Source: Kitasatospora gansuensis (GTDB lineage: Bacteria > Actinomycetota > Actinomycetes > Streptomycetales > Streptomycetaceae). From it: a stretch of DNA of 64,000 nucleotides. A program made the position numbers and the translations under genes. The stretch lies in the NCBI RefSeq assembly GCF_014203705.1, contig NZ_JACHJR010000001.1:8122001-8186000 (forward strand), written 5' to 3'. Below are positions 18,635-27,510 of this stretch, piece after piece (positions within the stretch are counted from its first letter, which is position 1; each line of letters begins with the position of its first letter). Under the pieces are notes generated by a model, which did not search any database, was not told the DNA's origin, and saw only the letters and a program-made list of their open reading frames with translations.

Positions 18635-21600
18635 CTCGGATCCACCCCCGCGACGCCCTGGCGGAGCTTGCCGACCCGGCCGGCCCGTACCTGATCGGCG
18701 TCCGGCACCACAGCCCCGCGCTGGCCGCGGTCGTCCCGGCCCTGCTGGCGGCGGCCGACCCGCAGGTGCTCTGCGTCGAGCTGCCGGGCGACTTCCAGCA
18801 CTGGCTGCCCCACCTCGCCGACCCCGGCACCCGGGCGCCCGTGGCGCTCGCCGGGGCCGACGCCGACGGGCGGCTCGGCTTCTACCCGTTCGCGGACTTC
18901 TCCCCGGAGCTCGCCGCGATCCGCTGGGCCCGCGAGCACGGCGTCGAGGTGCTCTGCTGCGACCTGCCGATGGGCGCTCCGGGACGGGCTGTTGACGACA
19001 CGTCGGTCGCGACCACGGGCCCCGCCCGGTACGCGGACGGACTCGCCGCCGCCGGCACCGGCCGGGACGGTGACGACCTGTGGGACCGCACCGTCGAGGT
19101 CCGCGCGCCCGGCAGCACCCCGGAGGCCGTCCGGCGAGCGGCGCTCGCCGTCGGCTGGGCGCTGCGCCGGGACGCCGTCGAGCGCGGCGGCGTCCCGGCC
19201 GAGGACCTCGCCCGGGAGGCGCACATGCGCCGGGTGATCGCCCGGGCCGGGGCCGGCGGGCGGCGGGTCGCCGTCCTGGTCGGCGCCTTCCACGGGCCCG
19301 CCCTGTCGGCGGCTGCCGACGGTCCCGAAGCGGAGCCGGACCCGGGCGTCGTCACCTCGCTGGTGCCCTACACCTTCGGGCTGCTGGACGCCCGGTCCGG
19401 CTACCCGGCCGGCATCCGCGACCCGCGCTGGCAGCAGGCCGTCCTGGCCGCGGGCGGCGACCCCGAGCTGGTGCAGGCGGCCGCCGCCCGCGCGATCACC
19501 GACGTCTGCCGCGAGCTGCGCGCCGCCGGCCACCCCGCCGGCACCGGCGAGGCCGCCGAGACCCTGCGGCTGGCCGGCGACCTGGCCCGGCTGCGCGGCC
19601 TGCCCGCGCCGGGCCGGGGCGAACTGCTGGAGGCCGTCACGACCGTGCTCGGCCAGGGCGAACCGCTCGGCCGGGGACGGGCGTTGGCCCGCGCGCTGGA
19701 GACGGTGCTGGTCGGCACCGAACGCGGCCGCACCGCCCCCGGCACCCCGCGCTCCGGGCTCGGCCCCGCTGTCGAGGCCGAGCTCGCCGAGCTGCGCCTG
19801 CCCGCCCCCGACGACCCGGACTCCCGCGAGCTGCGGCTCGACCCGCTGCGCTCCCCGCTGGACCGCCGCCGCGAGACCCTGCTGCAACGCCTCGCGGTGT
19901 GCGGCGTCGGCTACGGCGAGCCCGTCCAGGTGGCCGGCACCGGCGACGCGTCCGCGCTCACCACCCGCTGGCGGGTCTCCTGGACGCCGTCGGCGGCGGC
20001 CCGCCTCGACCTGGCAGGCGTCCGGGGCGTGACCGCCGAGCTGGCCGCCGCCGGGACGCTGCGCGAACGCACCCGGCAGGAGACCGCCGACGGCGGCCCG
20101 AGCTGCGCCCAGCTGCTGGACGGGCTGCGCGCCGCCGCGGCCTGCGACCTGCCCGCCCTGGTCGGCGAACGGCTCGGCGACGCCGCCGAGTTGCTGCCCG
20201 CCACCGCCACCCTGCCCGAACTGCTCGGCGCCCTGGACCTGTTGGAGGCCCTGCGCCGGGGCCACCTGCCCGGCACCACCGAGGCGTCCAGGGAGCAGGC
20301 GGCCGAGCTGGCCGTGCTGCTGCTCGACGCGGCCGTCCGCGGTCTGCCCGGGCTGTCCGGCAGTGAGGACCCCGGCGACGCGGCGGCCCTGGTCGCCCTC
20401 GCCACCCGGGCCGGCGAACACCGCCTCGGCCTGCGGATGGACGCCGCGCTCACCGAACTCGCCCGCACCGGCTCGCCGTTGGTGCAGGGCGCGGCCCTGG
20501 CCGCCCGGGTGCTGCTCGACCTGGACGAACCCGACCGACTCGGCACCCGCGCCGCCGGCTGGGTCGACACCGCCACCCATCCCGACGCCCGGCGCCGGCT
20601 GGCCCGGCACCTGACCGGCCTGCTGACGGCCGGCGGCCCGCTGCTGCAGTACGCGCCGACCGCGCTCGGCCCGCTGCTGGAACGGATCGACGGGCTGCCC
20701 GACCAGGGCTTCCTGGACCGGCTGCCCGCGCTTCGGGCCGGCTTCGACGCGCTCAGCCCGGCCGGGCGCGGGCGCCTGCTGGAGACCGTCACCGAACAGC
20801 TCGGCGAACGGCCCGACCTCACCCTGACCGCGTCGCCCGAGCTGCTCGCCCTCTGGACGGCCGCCGATTCGGCCGCGGCCGCCGCCCTCACCGCGCTCGG
20901 GCTCGGCTCCCGGGTACTCCCGGAAGTTGACGCCACGACAGCACCGCAGGCCCGCCCGAAGCCCCCGGAGACCGCCTTGCTCGCACCCGCCGACCGCTGG
21001 CGGCTGCTGCTCGGCCGGGAGCCCGAGCGGCTGCCCGAGAGCGCCCGCCGCTACGCACACGCCCTGGACGAGCTCTACGGCGTCGGCCGGGGCGAGGGCG
21101 CCGCCGACTTCCCCGGCGGGCCCGGCGGCGGACAGCAGGCGTCCTTCCCCACCGCGCGCGACTGGGCCGAGGGGCTGGAGGCGCTGTTCGGTACGGAGCT
21201 CCGCGAGGAGGTGCTCGGCCGCGCCGCCGAAGCCGGCCGCGCCGACGTCCTGGCCGAGCTGGACCCGGCCACCGTCCGGCCGTCGGTGGAACTGCTGACC
21301 TCGGTGCTCAACCTGGCCGGCGGCCTGCCCGAGCAGCGGCTCGCCGCGCTCCGGCCGCTGGTCCGCCGCCTGGTCGAGGAGCTCGCCCGCGAGCTCGCCA
21401 CCCGGCTGCGCCCCGCGCTCAGCGGCCTCGCCACCCCACGGCCCACCCGCCGCCCCGGCGGCCGGCTCGACCTGCCGCGCACACTGCGCGCCAACCTGGC
21501 GCACACCCGGCGGCTGGCGGACGGCCGGACGGTCGTGGTGCCCGAACGCCCCGTCTTCAGCACCCGCGCCCGCAAGGAGGCCGACTGGCGGCTGGTGCTG

Positions 21601-22089
21601 GTGGTCGACGTGTCGGGATCGATGGAGGCCTCGGTCATCTGGTCCGCCCTCACGGCGGCCGTCCTCGGCGGCGTACCGACGCTGTCGACGCATTTCCTGG
21701 CCTTCTCCACCGAGATCGCCGACCTGACCGACAAGGTCGACGACCCGCTGTCGCTGCTGCTGGAGGTCCGGGTCGGCGGTGGCACCCACATCGCCAAGGC
21801 GCTCGCCCACGCCCGCTCCCTGGTCACCGTGCCGAGCCGGACCCTGGTGGTCGTGGTCAGCGACTTCGAGGAGGGCGCCCCGCTCGGCGGCCTGCTCGCC
21901 GAGGTCCGGGCCCTCGCCTCGTCCGGCGTGCACCTGATGGGCTGCGCGGCCCTGGACGACACCGGGAACCCGCGCTACTCGGTGCCCGTCGCCAAGCAGC
22001 TCGTCACGGCCGGCATGCCCGTGGCCGCGCTCAGCCCCCTCGCCCTCGCCCGCTGGGTCGGCGACCGACTCCGCGGAGAGAACCGATGA
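18631..22089 (+). CDS. DUF5682-VWA fusion protein (YehM+YehP)
   Basis: 1152 aa from a GTG overlapping the MoxR stop. Residues about 1-750 are DUF5682-like: opening IGVRHHSPAL, VLCVELPGDF, VGAFHGPAL. Residues about 980-1150 form a VWA domain with the MIDAS motif VVDVSGSMEAS (DxSxS), a downstream Thr in GGTHIAKAL, and the Asp of VVVVSDFEEG. In E. coli these two domains are separate genes, yehM and yehP; here they are one polypeptide, which supports physical association. The protein is expected to be the metal-binding adaptor of the MoxR ATPase. The client is unknown. Confidence 0.82.
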   Translation: MTRIHPRDALAELADPAGPYLIGVRHHSPALAAVVPALLAAADPQVLCVELPGDFQHWLPHLADPGTRAPVALAGADADGRLGFYPFADFSPELAAIRWAREHGVEVLCCDLPMGAPGRAVDDTSVATTGPARYADGLAAAGTGRDGDDLWDRTVEVRAPGSTPEAVRRAALAVGWALRRDAVERGGVPAEDLAREAHMRRVIARAGAGGRRVAVLVGAFHGPALSAAADGPEAEPDPGVVTSLVPYTFGLLDARSGYPAGIRDPRWQQAVLAAGGDPELVQAAAARAITDVCRELRAAGHPAGTGEAAETLRLAGDLARLRGLPAPGRGELLEAVTTVLGQGEPLGRGRALARALETVLVGTERGRTAPGTPRSGLGPAVEAELAELRLPAPDDPDSRELRLDPLRSPLDRRRETLLQRLAVCGVGYGEPVQVAGTGDASALTTRWRVSWTPSAAARLDLAGVRGVTAELAAAGTLRERTRQETADGGPSCAQLLDGLRAAAACDLPALVGERLGDAAELLPATATLPELLGALDLLEALRRGHLPGTTEASREQAAELAVLLLDAAVRGLPGLSGSEDPGDAAALVALATRAGEHRLGLRMDAALTELARTGSPLVQGAALAARVLLDLDEPDRLGTRAAGWVDTATHPDARRRLARHLTGLLTAGGPLLQYAPTALGPLLERIDGLPDQGFLDRLPALRAGFDALSPAGRGRLLETVTEQLGERPDLTLTASPELLALWTAADSAAAAALTALGLGSRVLPEVDATTAPQARPKPPETALLAPADRWRLLLGREPERLPESARRYAHALDELYGVGRGEGAADFPGGPGGGQQASFPTARDWAEGLEALFGTELREEVLGRAAEAGRADVLAELDPATVRPSVELLTSVLNLAGGLPEQRLAALRPLVRRLVEELARELATRLRPALSGLATPRPTRRPGGRLDLPRTLRANLAHTRRLADGRTVVVPERPVFSTRARKEADWRLVLVVDVSGSMEASVIWSALTAAVLGGVPTLSTHFLAFSTEIADLTDKVDDPLSLLLEVRVGGGTHIAKALAHARSLVTVPSRTLVVVVSDFEEGAPLGGLLAEVRALASSGVHLMGCAALDDTGNPRYSVPVAKQLVTAGMPVAALSPLALARWVGDRLRGENR

Positions 22090-23900
22090 CCCCCGACACC
22101 GGAGCGGCCACCCTGCCGCCCGTCGTCCCCGAGCTGCTCGCGGCCGCCGTGGAGTCCCTGACCTCCCGGCTGCGCAAGAAGCTGGACGCCGCCGTCGAGC
22201 AGTACGCGGCGCTGCCCGTGGCAGCGGCCGACGGCGGGCTGACCGTCCGCTGCGGCGAGGACGCCGTGGTCACCCTGACCCCGGGCGCGGACGGCGTGAT
22301 CGCCGAGGACGGGCACGCGCGGTGCAGCTGCCTGCTCGCGCCGCGCTGCCTGCACCGGGCCGCGCTGCTGCACTGCTGCCCGTTCGCCGACCCCGCGTCG
22401 GCTGCGGTCGTGACAACTGACGTTCAGGTCAGTGAGGTCGAGCCTCGGACTGCGGCAACCGACCGACAGATCAAGGCAGCTGACGCCCTGTGGACAGCCG
22501 CCGCAGCGGTGCTGGCCGCCGGGCTGCCCGCCGCCGGAGCCGTCCCGCAGGCCGAGCTGCTCCGGGCCGCGCACACCGCCCGGCTCGCCGACCTGCACCG
22601 GGCCGAGGCGGCCGCCCTGCGGGTGGTCCGAGGGCTGCGCAGCGCCCGGGCCCGGCGGGACGGTCACCGGCTCGCCGACCTGACCGCCGCCCTGCGCGAA
22701 CTCCTGCTCACCACCGCGCTGGTGCGGACCGGACACGGCGACGCCGCGCTGCTGGGCACCGCCCGGCGCGCCTACCGGGCGGGCGGTGCGCTGCGCGTGC
22801 ACGGCGTGTTCCGGGAGCCGGTGCTGACCGCCACCGGGTACGCGGGCGTGGTCACCCACCTGCTCGACCAGGACGGCCGGTGGTTCTCCGTCGCCGATGT
22901 CCGCCCGGGCGGCCCGGCCCGGGCCCGAGGGGCGGGCAGCGCGCCGGTCGCGGTCGGGGCCGCCGCTCTCGACCACGCCCAGCTCTCCCGCGGCGGGCTG
23001 CTGATCTCCGGCGCGACCGCCTCGGCGGACGGCCGGCTCGGCTCCGGACGCGGCGTGAAGGCCAACCCGGTGCCCGGGCTCGACTGGACGTCCGGGGCAC
23101 CGGCCGCGCTGTTCGCCTGCCCGCTGGCGCAGGCCGCCGCCGAACGGCTCGGCGACGGCCCGCTCGCCGACCCCGAGGACGACGGCCTGCTGCGGCAGCC
23201 CGTCGGCTGCGACCTGGTGGTGCTCGGGGCAGCCGGGGACACCGTGCTGGCGCGGGAGGCCGACGGCTCCGGCCCGGTGATCCGGCTGGCCGCCGCGCAC
23301 CCGCACCCGGAGCTGGCCCACACCGCCAACCTCGGCCGACTGGCCGCCCACCCGGGCACCCTGATCCGCGTCCTGGGCCGGATCGACCCCGACCGGGCGG
23401 CGACCCTGCGGGTGCTCGCGGTCGGCCCGGTCCCCGGTTCGGACGCGACGCTGCGACTGCCCGAAGCCTGGCAGGGCCGGGCGGACCTGGGCTACGACCT
23501 GCTGCTCGGGGCGCACTTCCCGCCGGTCGGCGAGCAGCCCTCGTCGGCCTCCGTCGCCGACCCGCTGGCGGACTCGCCGCTGTGGCGGGTCCGACGGCTG
23601 GTCGAGCTCGGGGTGGCGGGCGGCCGCCGCGCCGTCGCGGAGTCCGCCCGCACCGGCGGAGCCCGTACCGACGCCGCCGCCCTGGCCCGCACCGGCTTCC
23701 ACGGCGCGGCCGCCCTCACCACCGCGCTGGCCGCCGACGCGGACCGACGCGGCCGGGACGTCTTCGGCCGGCTGGCCGACCACGGCGGCACCGACCCCTA
23801 CGCCCACAGCTGGCTCGCCGCCGCCCTCCACCTGACCGCAGCCGAACGCGAGTTGGTCCGCGCCACCTGGCGCGACCGGGAGCAGGAGGAGACCGCCTGA
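22086..23900 (+). CDS. SWIM zinc-finger protein (YehQ-like)
   Basis: 604 aa, ATGA overlap with the VWA gene. The SWIM motif CxC-x(5)-CxH is visible as Cys80, Cys82, Cys88 and His90 (RCSCLLAPRCLH). SWIM fingers bind DNA or protein. The rest is Ala-rich, with W-x-R blocks and a C-terminal helical region; no enzyme motif is seen. It is the last gene of the DUF4132/MoxR/VWA operon, as yehQ is in E. coli. Codons at about 22405-22500 are less GC-biased than the remainder of the gene. Confidence 0.8.
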   Translation: MTPDTGAATLPPVVPELLAAAVESLTSRLRKKLDAAVEQYAALPVAAADGGLTVRCGEDAVVTLTPGADGVIAEDGHARCSCLLAPRCLHRAALLHCCPFADPASAAVVTTDVQVSEVEPRTAATDRQIKAADALWTAAAAVLAAGLPAAGAVPQAELLRAAHTARLADLHRAEAAALRVVRGLRSARARRDGHRLADLTAALRELLLTTALVRTGHGDAALLGTARRAYRAGGALRVHGVFREPVLTATGYAGVVTHLLDQDGRWFSVADVRPGGPARARGAGSAPVAVGAAALDHAQLSRGGLLISGATASADGRLGSGRGVKANPVPGLDWTSGAPAALFACPLAQAAAERLGDGPLADPEDDGLLRQPVGCDLVVLGAAGDTVLAREADGSGPVIRLAAAHPHPELAHTANLGRLAAHPGTLIRVLGRIDPDRAATLRVLAVGPVPGSDATLRLPEAWQGRADLGYDLLLGAHFPPVGEQPSSASVADPLADSPLWRVRRLVELGVAGGRRAVAESARTGGARTDAAALARTGFHGAAALTTALAADADRRGRDVFGRLADHGGTDPYAHSWLAAALHLTAAERELVRATWRDREQEETA

Positions 23901-23901
23901 C

Positions 23902-23935
23902 CGCGGCGCGCCGCTCCCCGGCGCGGGGCGCCGCG
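23902..23935 (+). terminator. Hairpin ending the MoxR-VWA operon
   Basis: CGCGGCGC (23902-23909) pairs with GCGCCGCG (23928-23935), with an inner CCGC/GCGG stem. It follows the SWIM gene stop directly. Confidence 0.45.
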
Positions 23936-23964
23936 AAGAGGACCGGAAAAAGTCGAACATCCTT

Positions 23965-23993
23965 GGCAACCTTTCCGGTGGCTCGCGCGTGTG
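23965..23993 (+). promoter_or_regulatory. ECF-type promoter of the sigma-factor gene, probably autoregulated
   Basis: GGCAACC (-35, 23965-23971) is followed after 16 nt by CGTGTG (-10, 23988-23993), the GCAAC/CGT pattern of ECF sigma factors. Transcription would begin near 24000, exactly at the in-frame GTG (VSQESED), implying a leaderless mRNA. The motif recognition is mine; the start site is inferred. Confidence 0.45.
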
Positions 23994-23999
23994 ACCCCC

Positions 24000-24509
24000 G
24001 TGAGTCAAGAATCCGAGGACGCCGCGTACGCGGCATTCGTCGAGGCTGCCTGGCACCGGCACCTGCGCACGGCGACACTGATCACCGGCGACCGCCACCG
24101 GGCGGAGGAGCTGCTCCAGGACTGCCTGGTCAAGCTCTATGTGCGCTGGGGGCGGATGTCGGCCGACGAGCCGCACGCGTACCTGCGGCGGATGCTGGTG
24201 AACGGTCACGTCAGCTGGTGGCGTCGGCTGCGTCGGGAGCTGCTCACCGAGGACCTGCCGGAGATCGGGCAGCACCACGCGGACCCGCTCGGGGACCGGT
24301 TCGACGACAGTGAGGCGCTCCGGCGGGCGCTGCGCACCCTGCCCGAGCGGCAGCGGGCCGTGGTCGTCCTGCGCCATGTCGAGGACCTGTCGGAGAGGGA
24401 GACCGCCGCCGCCCTGGGCTGCTCGCTCGGCACGGTGAAGAGCCAGAACGCCCGGGCCATGGTCCGCCTGCGCGCCGCGCTGCGAGAGAACGAAGAGGTC
24501 GCACGATGA
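24000..24509 (+). CDS. SigE-family ECF RNA polymerase sigma factor
   Basis: 169 aa from GTG 24000, or 172 aa from GTG 23991. Neither start has a good ribosome binding site, and 24000 fits the promoter spacing. Region 2 (FVEAAWHRHLRTATLITGD) spans about 11-75, with the -10-contacting WGRMSADEPHAYLRRML segment. Region 4 (LPERQRAVVVLRHVEDLSE, then the LGCSLGTVKSQNARA helix-turn-helix) spans about 105-155. This is the short SigE-type sigma-70 class common in Streptomyces. The gene overlaps the next by 4 nt, as expected for a sigma factor with a membrane partner. Confidence 0.88.
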   Translation: MSQESEDAAYAAFVEAAWHRHLRTATLITGDRHRAEELLQDCLVKLYVRWGRMSADEPHAYLRRMLVNGHVSWWRRLRRELLTEDLPEIGQHHADPLGDRFDDSEALRRALRTLPERQRAVVVLRHVEDLSERETAAALGCSLGTVKSQNARAMVRLRAALRENEEVAR

Positions 24510-25711
24510 CGCGGGACGACGAGCGGACGGTGCACGCCCTGCGGGGTCTGGCGGACCGTCAGGAGGTCCGGGGGCCGGTCCCGGTGGCCGAGCTGCTGCA
24601 CCGGGGCCGACGGGCCCGGCGGCTGCGTACCGTAACCCGGGCCGTGGCCGGGGCGGGGTGCCTGGTGCTGGCCGTCGGGGTGCTGCTCACCGTCCGTCCG
24701 GGCGGTCCGGAGTCGCTGCCCGTACCGCCGGCCGGTCCGACGCAGTCCGCCGTCCCCACGCCGGTGTCGGACGAGGTGCTGCTGACGGTCCTGAAGACGG
24801 TCCTGCCCGCCGGCTCGTTCAGCGAGGTCCCCGGGGCGGGCGGCGCCACAGCGGGCCGGCGGCTCGCGGTCCGCTTCGACGACGGCACGGGCGCCGGTCT
24901 GGTGTCGGTCCTGCTGCAGCGAAGGGCCGGGCAACTGTCGCCGGAGGCGCCCGAACTCAGCTGCCCGGATCCGAAAATCGACCCGTACGACGCCTGCCGT
25001 ACCAGTACGCTCACGGACGGTTCGGTGCTGAGGACGCTTCGGACCCCGCTCTACGGCATGGGCCGGGACGGCTACACGGAGGCGTCCGTGGTGATCTCGC
25101 GGAAGGACGGCCGGCTGATCACCCTCAAGGCGTCGAACGCCACGGTGGCCAAGGACGTCCCGCTGACCCGCACCACACCGCCGCTGACGACCGATCAGCT
25201 GACGGCGGCGGCGACGGCGGACGGGTGGGACGCGGCGATGGCCGGGGTGCCGGTCAGCGCCGGGCAGTCCCGCAGGTCCGGGATTCCGGGCCGGCAGATC
25301 GTTGACACCGCCGCCGGGCTGCTCCCGGCCGGACTGGTCCCGGCCGATCCCGGTACCGCCGATCCCGGCACGGGTGACCTCGGCTACGCCAACTTCACCG
25401 TCCGGGACGGTCAGGGCCCGAGCCTGGTGGAGATCGTCCTCCAGGACCGCCGCGGAGACCTGGCGAACGGCTTCACCGCCGACGGCGGCTGGCAGACGCT
25501 GCCGGACGGCACCCGGGTCCGGGACCACCGGGAGGCGGCCGAACCCGATGGCTGGGTGGCCGAGGCGCTCCGGCCGGACGGCCTGTGGGTGATGGTGGTG
25601 GCCTACAACAGCGACCGGCTCAAGCAGCCGGCCACGCGTCAGAAACCGGTACTGACCACCGAGCAGATGAGGGCCCTCGCGGCCAGCCCGGCGTGGCGGC
25701 TGCCGGGCTGA
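24506..25711 (+). CDS. Single-pass membrane protein, probable sigma-factor partner
   Basis: 401 aa. The N-terminal ~45 residues are cytoplasmic and basic (RRARRLRTVTR), followed by one transmembrane helix (AVAGAGCLVLAVGVLLTV, about 48-66) and a ~330-residue extracytoplasmic region. That region has two similar halves: F-x-DGTG...VSVLLQRR near 145 and NFTVRDGQ...VEIVLQDRR near 310. The ATGA overlap with the ECF sigma gene and the topology suggest an anti-sigma or sensor role. No zinc anti-sigma H-x(3)-C-x(2)-C motif is visible. Confidence 0.7.
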   Translation: MTRDDERTVHALRGLADRQEVRGPVPVAELLHRGRRARRLRTVTRAVAGAGCLVLAVGVLLTVRPGGPESLPVPPAGPTQSAVPTPVSDEVLLTVLKTVLPAGSFSEVPGAGGATAGRRLAVRFDDGTGAGLVSVLLQRRAGQLSPEAPELSCPDPKIDPYDACRTSTLTDGSVLRTLRTPLYGMGRDGYTEASVVISRKDGRLITLKASNATVAKDVPLTRTTPPLTTDQLTAAATADGWDAAMAGVPVSAGQSRRSGIPGRQIVDTAAGLLPAGLVPADPGTADPGTGDLGYANFTVRDGQGPSLVEIVLQDRRGDLANGFTADGGWQTLPDGTRVRDHREAAEPDGWVAEALRPDGLWVMVVAYNSDRLKQPATRQKPVLTTEQMRALAASPAWRLPG

Positions 25712-25759
25712 ACCGTCCGGCGCAGGAACAGAGTTCACGAGTCCCAGGGGGGAACAGCA

Positions 25760-27430
25760 GTGCACAAGGGAGTCAAGGCAGGCATAGCCGTGGTCACGGC
25801 GGTGATGTTCACCGGGGGTGGCGTCGCCGCGTACAACCTGTGGAACGGGGTGACCGGCGGCAACGTGGCATCGACCGCGCGGCCGTCCGGGCCGGCGGCG
25901 GAAGCGCCGTCGGCCGAACGGCTCGCGGCGGAGGCGCCGACGGCCGAGCTGGCGACGGAGGGAGCGAAGGCCTTCCTGGCCGCCTGGGCCAAGGGCGACT
26001 ACCAGGAGGCGGGGCGGTACACCGACCGGCCGGCGGACGCGGTCGCGGCGCTGACGGCGTTCCGGGACACGCTGCACCCGACCGCGCTCGCCCTGACCCC
26101 GGCCGACGTCAAGCCCGGTGCCGTACCGACCAACTCCGCGTCGGGGACGCAGTCCGTCCCGGTCACCTTCCACGCCGAGGTGGGTGTACCGGGGGCGGCC
26201 GGGCCGTGGGCCTACGACGGGGTGGCGCCGATGGTGCGGACGGCCGGGGGCCGGGCGGTGGTGCACTGGGACCCGGTGGTGGTCCACCCGATGCTCAAGC
26301 CGGGCCGGACGCTGGCCGTGCGGCCGGTCGCCTCCTCGGCCGCGCAGATCCTGGACCGCAAGGGCCGCCCGCTGGCCGAGTTCCCCTCGGTGGCAGCGGT
26401 GGCGGGACAGATCAAGTTCGGCGCCGGGGAGCCCAAGTCGCAGGCCGGACAGGGTGTGGTGGTGACGGACAAGGGCAACCCCGCCGTGGCCGAGGCCCTG
26501 TTCACCATCACCGAGCCCACCGGCGGGGAGCGCAGGCTCACCCTGGACGCGGACCTTCAGCGGGCGGCCGAAACCGCCGTCAGGGCACGGTCCGGACCGT
26601 CCTCGATCGTGGCGATCGAGCCCAGCACCGGCCACATCCTGGCCTTCGCCAACAACCCGACGCACGGTCAGAACCGGGCGTTCGGCGCCACGATCGCGCC
26701 CGGCTCCACCCTGAAGGTGGTCACCGCCGCCGCGCTGCTGGAGTCGGGGCTGACCCTGGACGCCCCACTGTCCTGCCCGGTCGGCGCCGACGTGGGCGGC
26801 CGGACGGTGCAGAACGACTTCTCCGAGCCCCATCCCGAGTACACCTTCAAGGACGACTTCGCGAAGTCCTGCAACACCGCCTTCCTCGCGGCGGGCAAGG
26901 CCAGACTGCAGGCCGGCACGCTGTCCGCCACGGCCAAGGACGTGTTCGGCCTCGGCGCGGTCTGGGACACCGGTCTCTCCAGCTTCGACACCAAGATCCC
27001 GGTCGAGACCAACCAGGAGCAGATCCTGATGGCGTACATCGGGCAGGGCCGGGTCCAGACCAACGCGCTGGCGATGGCCTCGGTCTCGGCGACCGTGCAG
27101 AGCGGAGTCTTCCGCCAGCCGATCCTGGTCCCGGGCCTGGCCCAGCCGAAGGCCGGTCGGGTCCTGAGCGGCGCGGTGCTGGGGGACCTGCGGACGATGA
27201 TGCGGCGCACCGCCCAGAGCGGGACGGCGGCGCAGGCTCTGGCCGGCATCGCGGGCGCCGCCGGCAAGACCGGCACCGCCGAGGTCGGCGGTCAGACCCT
27301 TCCCAACAGCTGGTTCACCGGCTACCGGGGCGACCTCGCGGTGGCCGCCGAGGTGGAGGCCGGCGGCCACGGTGCGGCGGCCGCTACACCCGCCGCCGCC
27401 GGGCTGCTCGCGATCGGGAACGTCAAGTGA
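25760..27430 (+). CDS. Penicillin-binding transpeptidase
   Basis: 556 aa from a GTG preceded by AGGGGGGAA. One N-terminal membrane anchor (about 5-25), then an Ala/Glu linker. An NTF2-like MecA_N-type domain follows (FLAAWAKGDYQEAGRYTDRP, about 72-180). The C-terminal transpeptidase has all three active-site motifs: Ser316-T-L-Lys319, Ser370-C-N372 and Lys503-T-G. It cross-links peptidoglycan outside the membrane. Its place behind a sigma/anti-sigma-like pair suggests induction by envelope stress, possibly as a beta-lactam-tolerant enzyme like other MecA_N-containing PBPs; that is inference. The stop codon sits in a tandem 16-bp repeat. Confidence 0.88.
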   Translation: MHKGVKAGIAVVTAVMFTGGGVAAYNLWNGVTGGNVASTARPSGPAAEAPSAERLAAEAPTAELATEGAKAFLAAWAKGDYQEAGRYTDRPADAVAALTAFRDTLHPTALALTPADVKPGAVPTNSASGTQSVPVTFHAEVGVPGAAGPWAYDGVAPMVRTAGGRAVVHWDPVVVHPMLKPGRTLAVRPVASSAAQILDRKGRPLAEFPSVAAVAGQIKFGAGEPKSQAGQGVVVTDKGNPAVAEALFTITEPTGGERRLTLDADLQRAAETAVRARSGPSSIVAIEPSTGHILAFANNPTHGQNRAFGATIAPGSTLKVVTAAALLESGLTLDAPLSCPVGADVGGRTVQNDFSEPHPEYTFKDDFAKSCNTAFLAAGKARLQAGTLSATAKDVFGLGAVWDTGLSSFDTKIPVETNQEQILMAYIGQGRVQTNALAMASVSATVQSGVFRQPILVPGLAQPKAGRVLSGAVLGDLRTMMRRTAQSGTAAQALAGIAGAAGKTGTAEVGGQTLPNSWFTGYRGDLAVAAEVEAGGHGAAAATPAAAGLLAIGNVK

Positions 27431-27474
27431 CGGGAACGTCAGGTGACGGGAACGTCGGGTGACGGGAACGTCGG
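27427..27474 (+). repeat. Tandem 16-bp repeat over the PBP stop codon
   Basis: Three successive units of GTGACGGGAACGTCRG occupy 27427-27442, 27443-27458 and 27459-27474. A partial copy precedes them inside the coding sequence and a degenerate one follows. The TGA stop lies in the first unit. It fills most of the 80-nt gap between two convergent genes. Confidence 0.85.
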
Positions 27475-27510
27475 GTGACCGGGAGTTTCGGGTGAGGGCG
27501 CCCCGGCCGG

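Noticed and set aside
18547..21933. Minus-strand open frame of 1128 codons over the DUF5682-VWA gene
   Set aside because: Gly/Gln/Arg-rich antisense shadow; the plus strand has recognisable domains and coupled starts.
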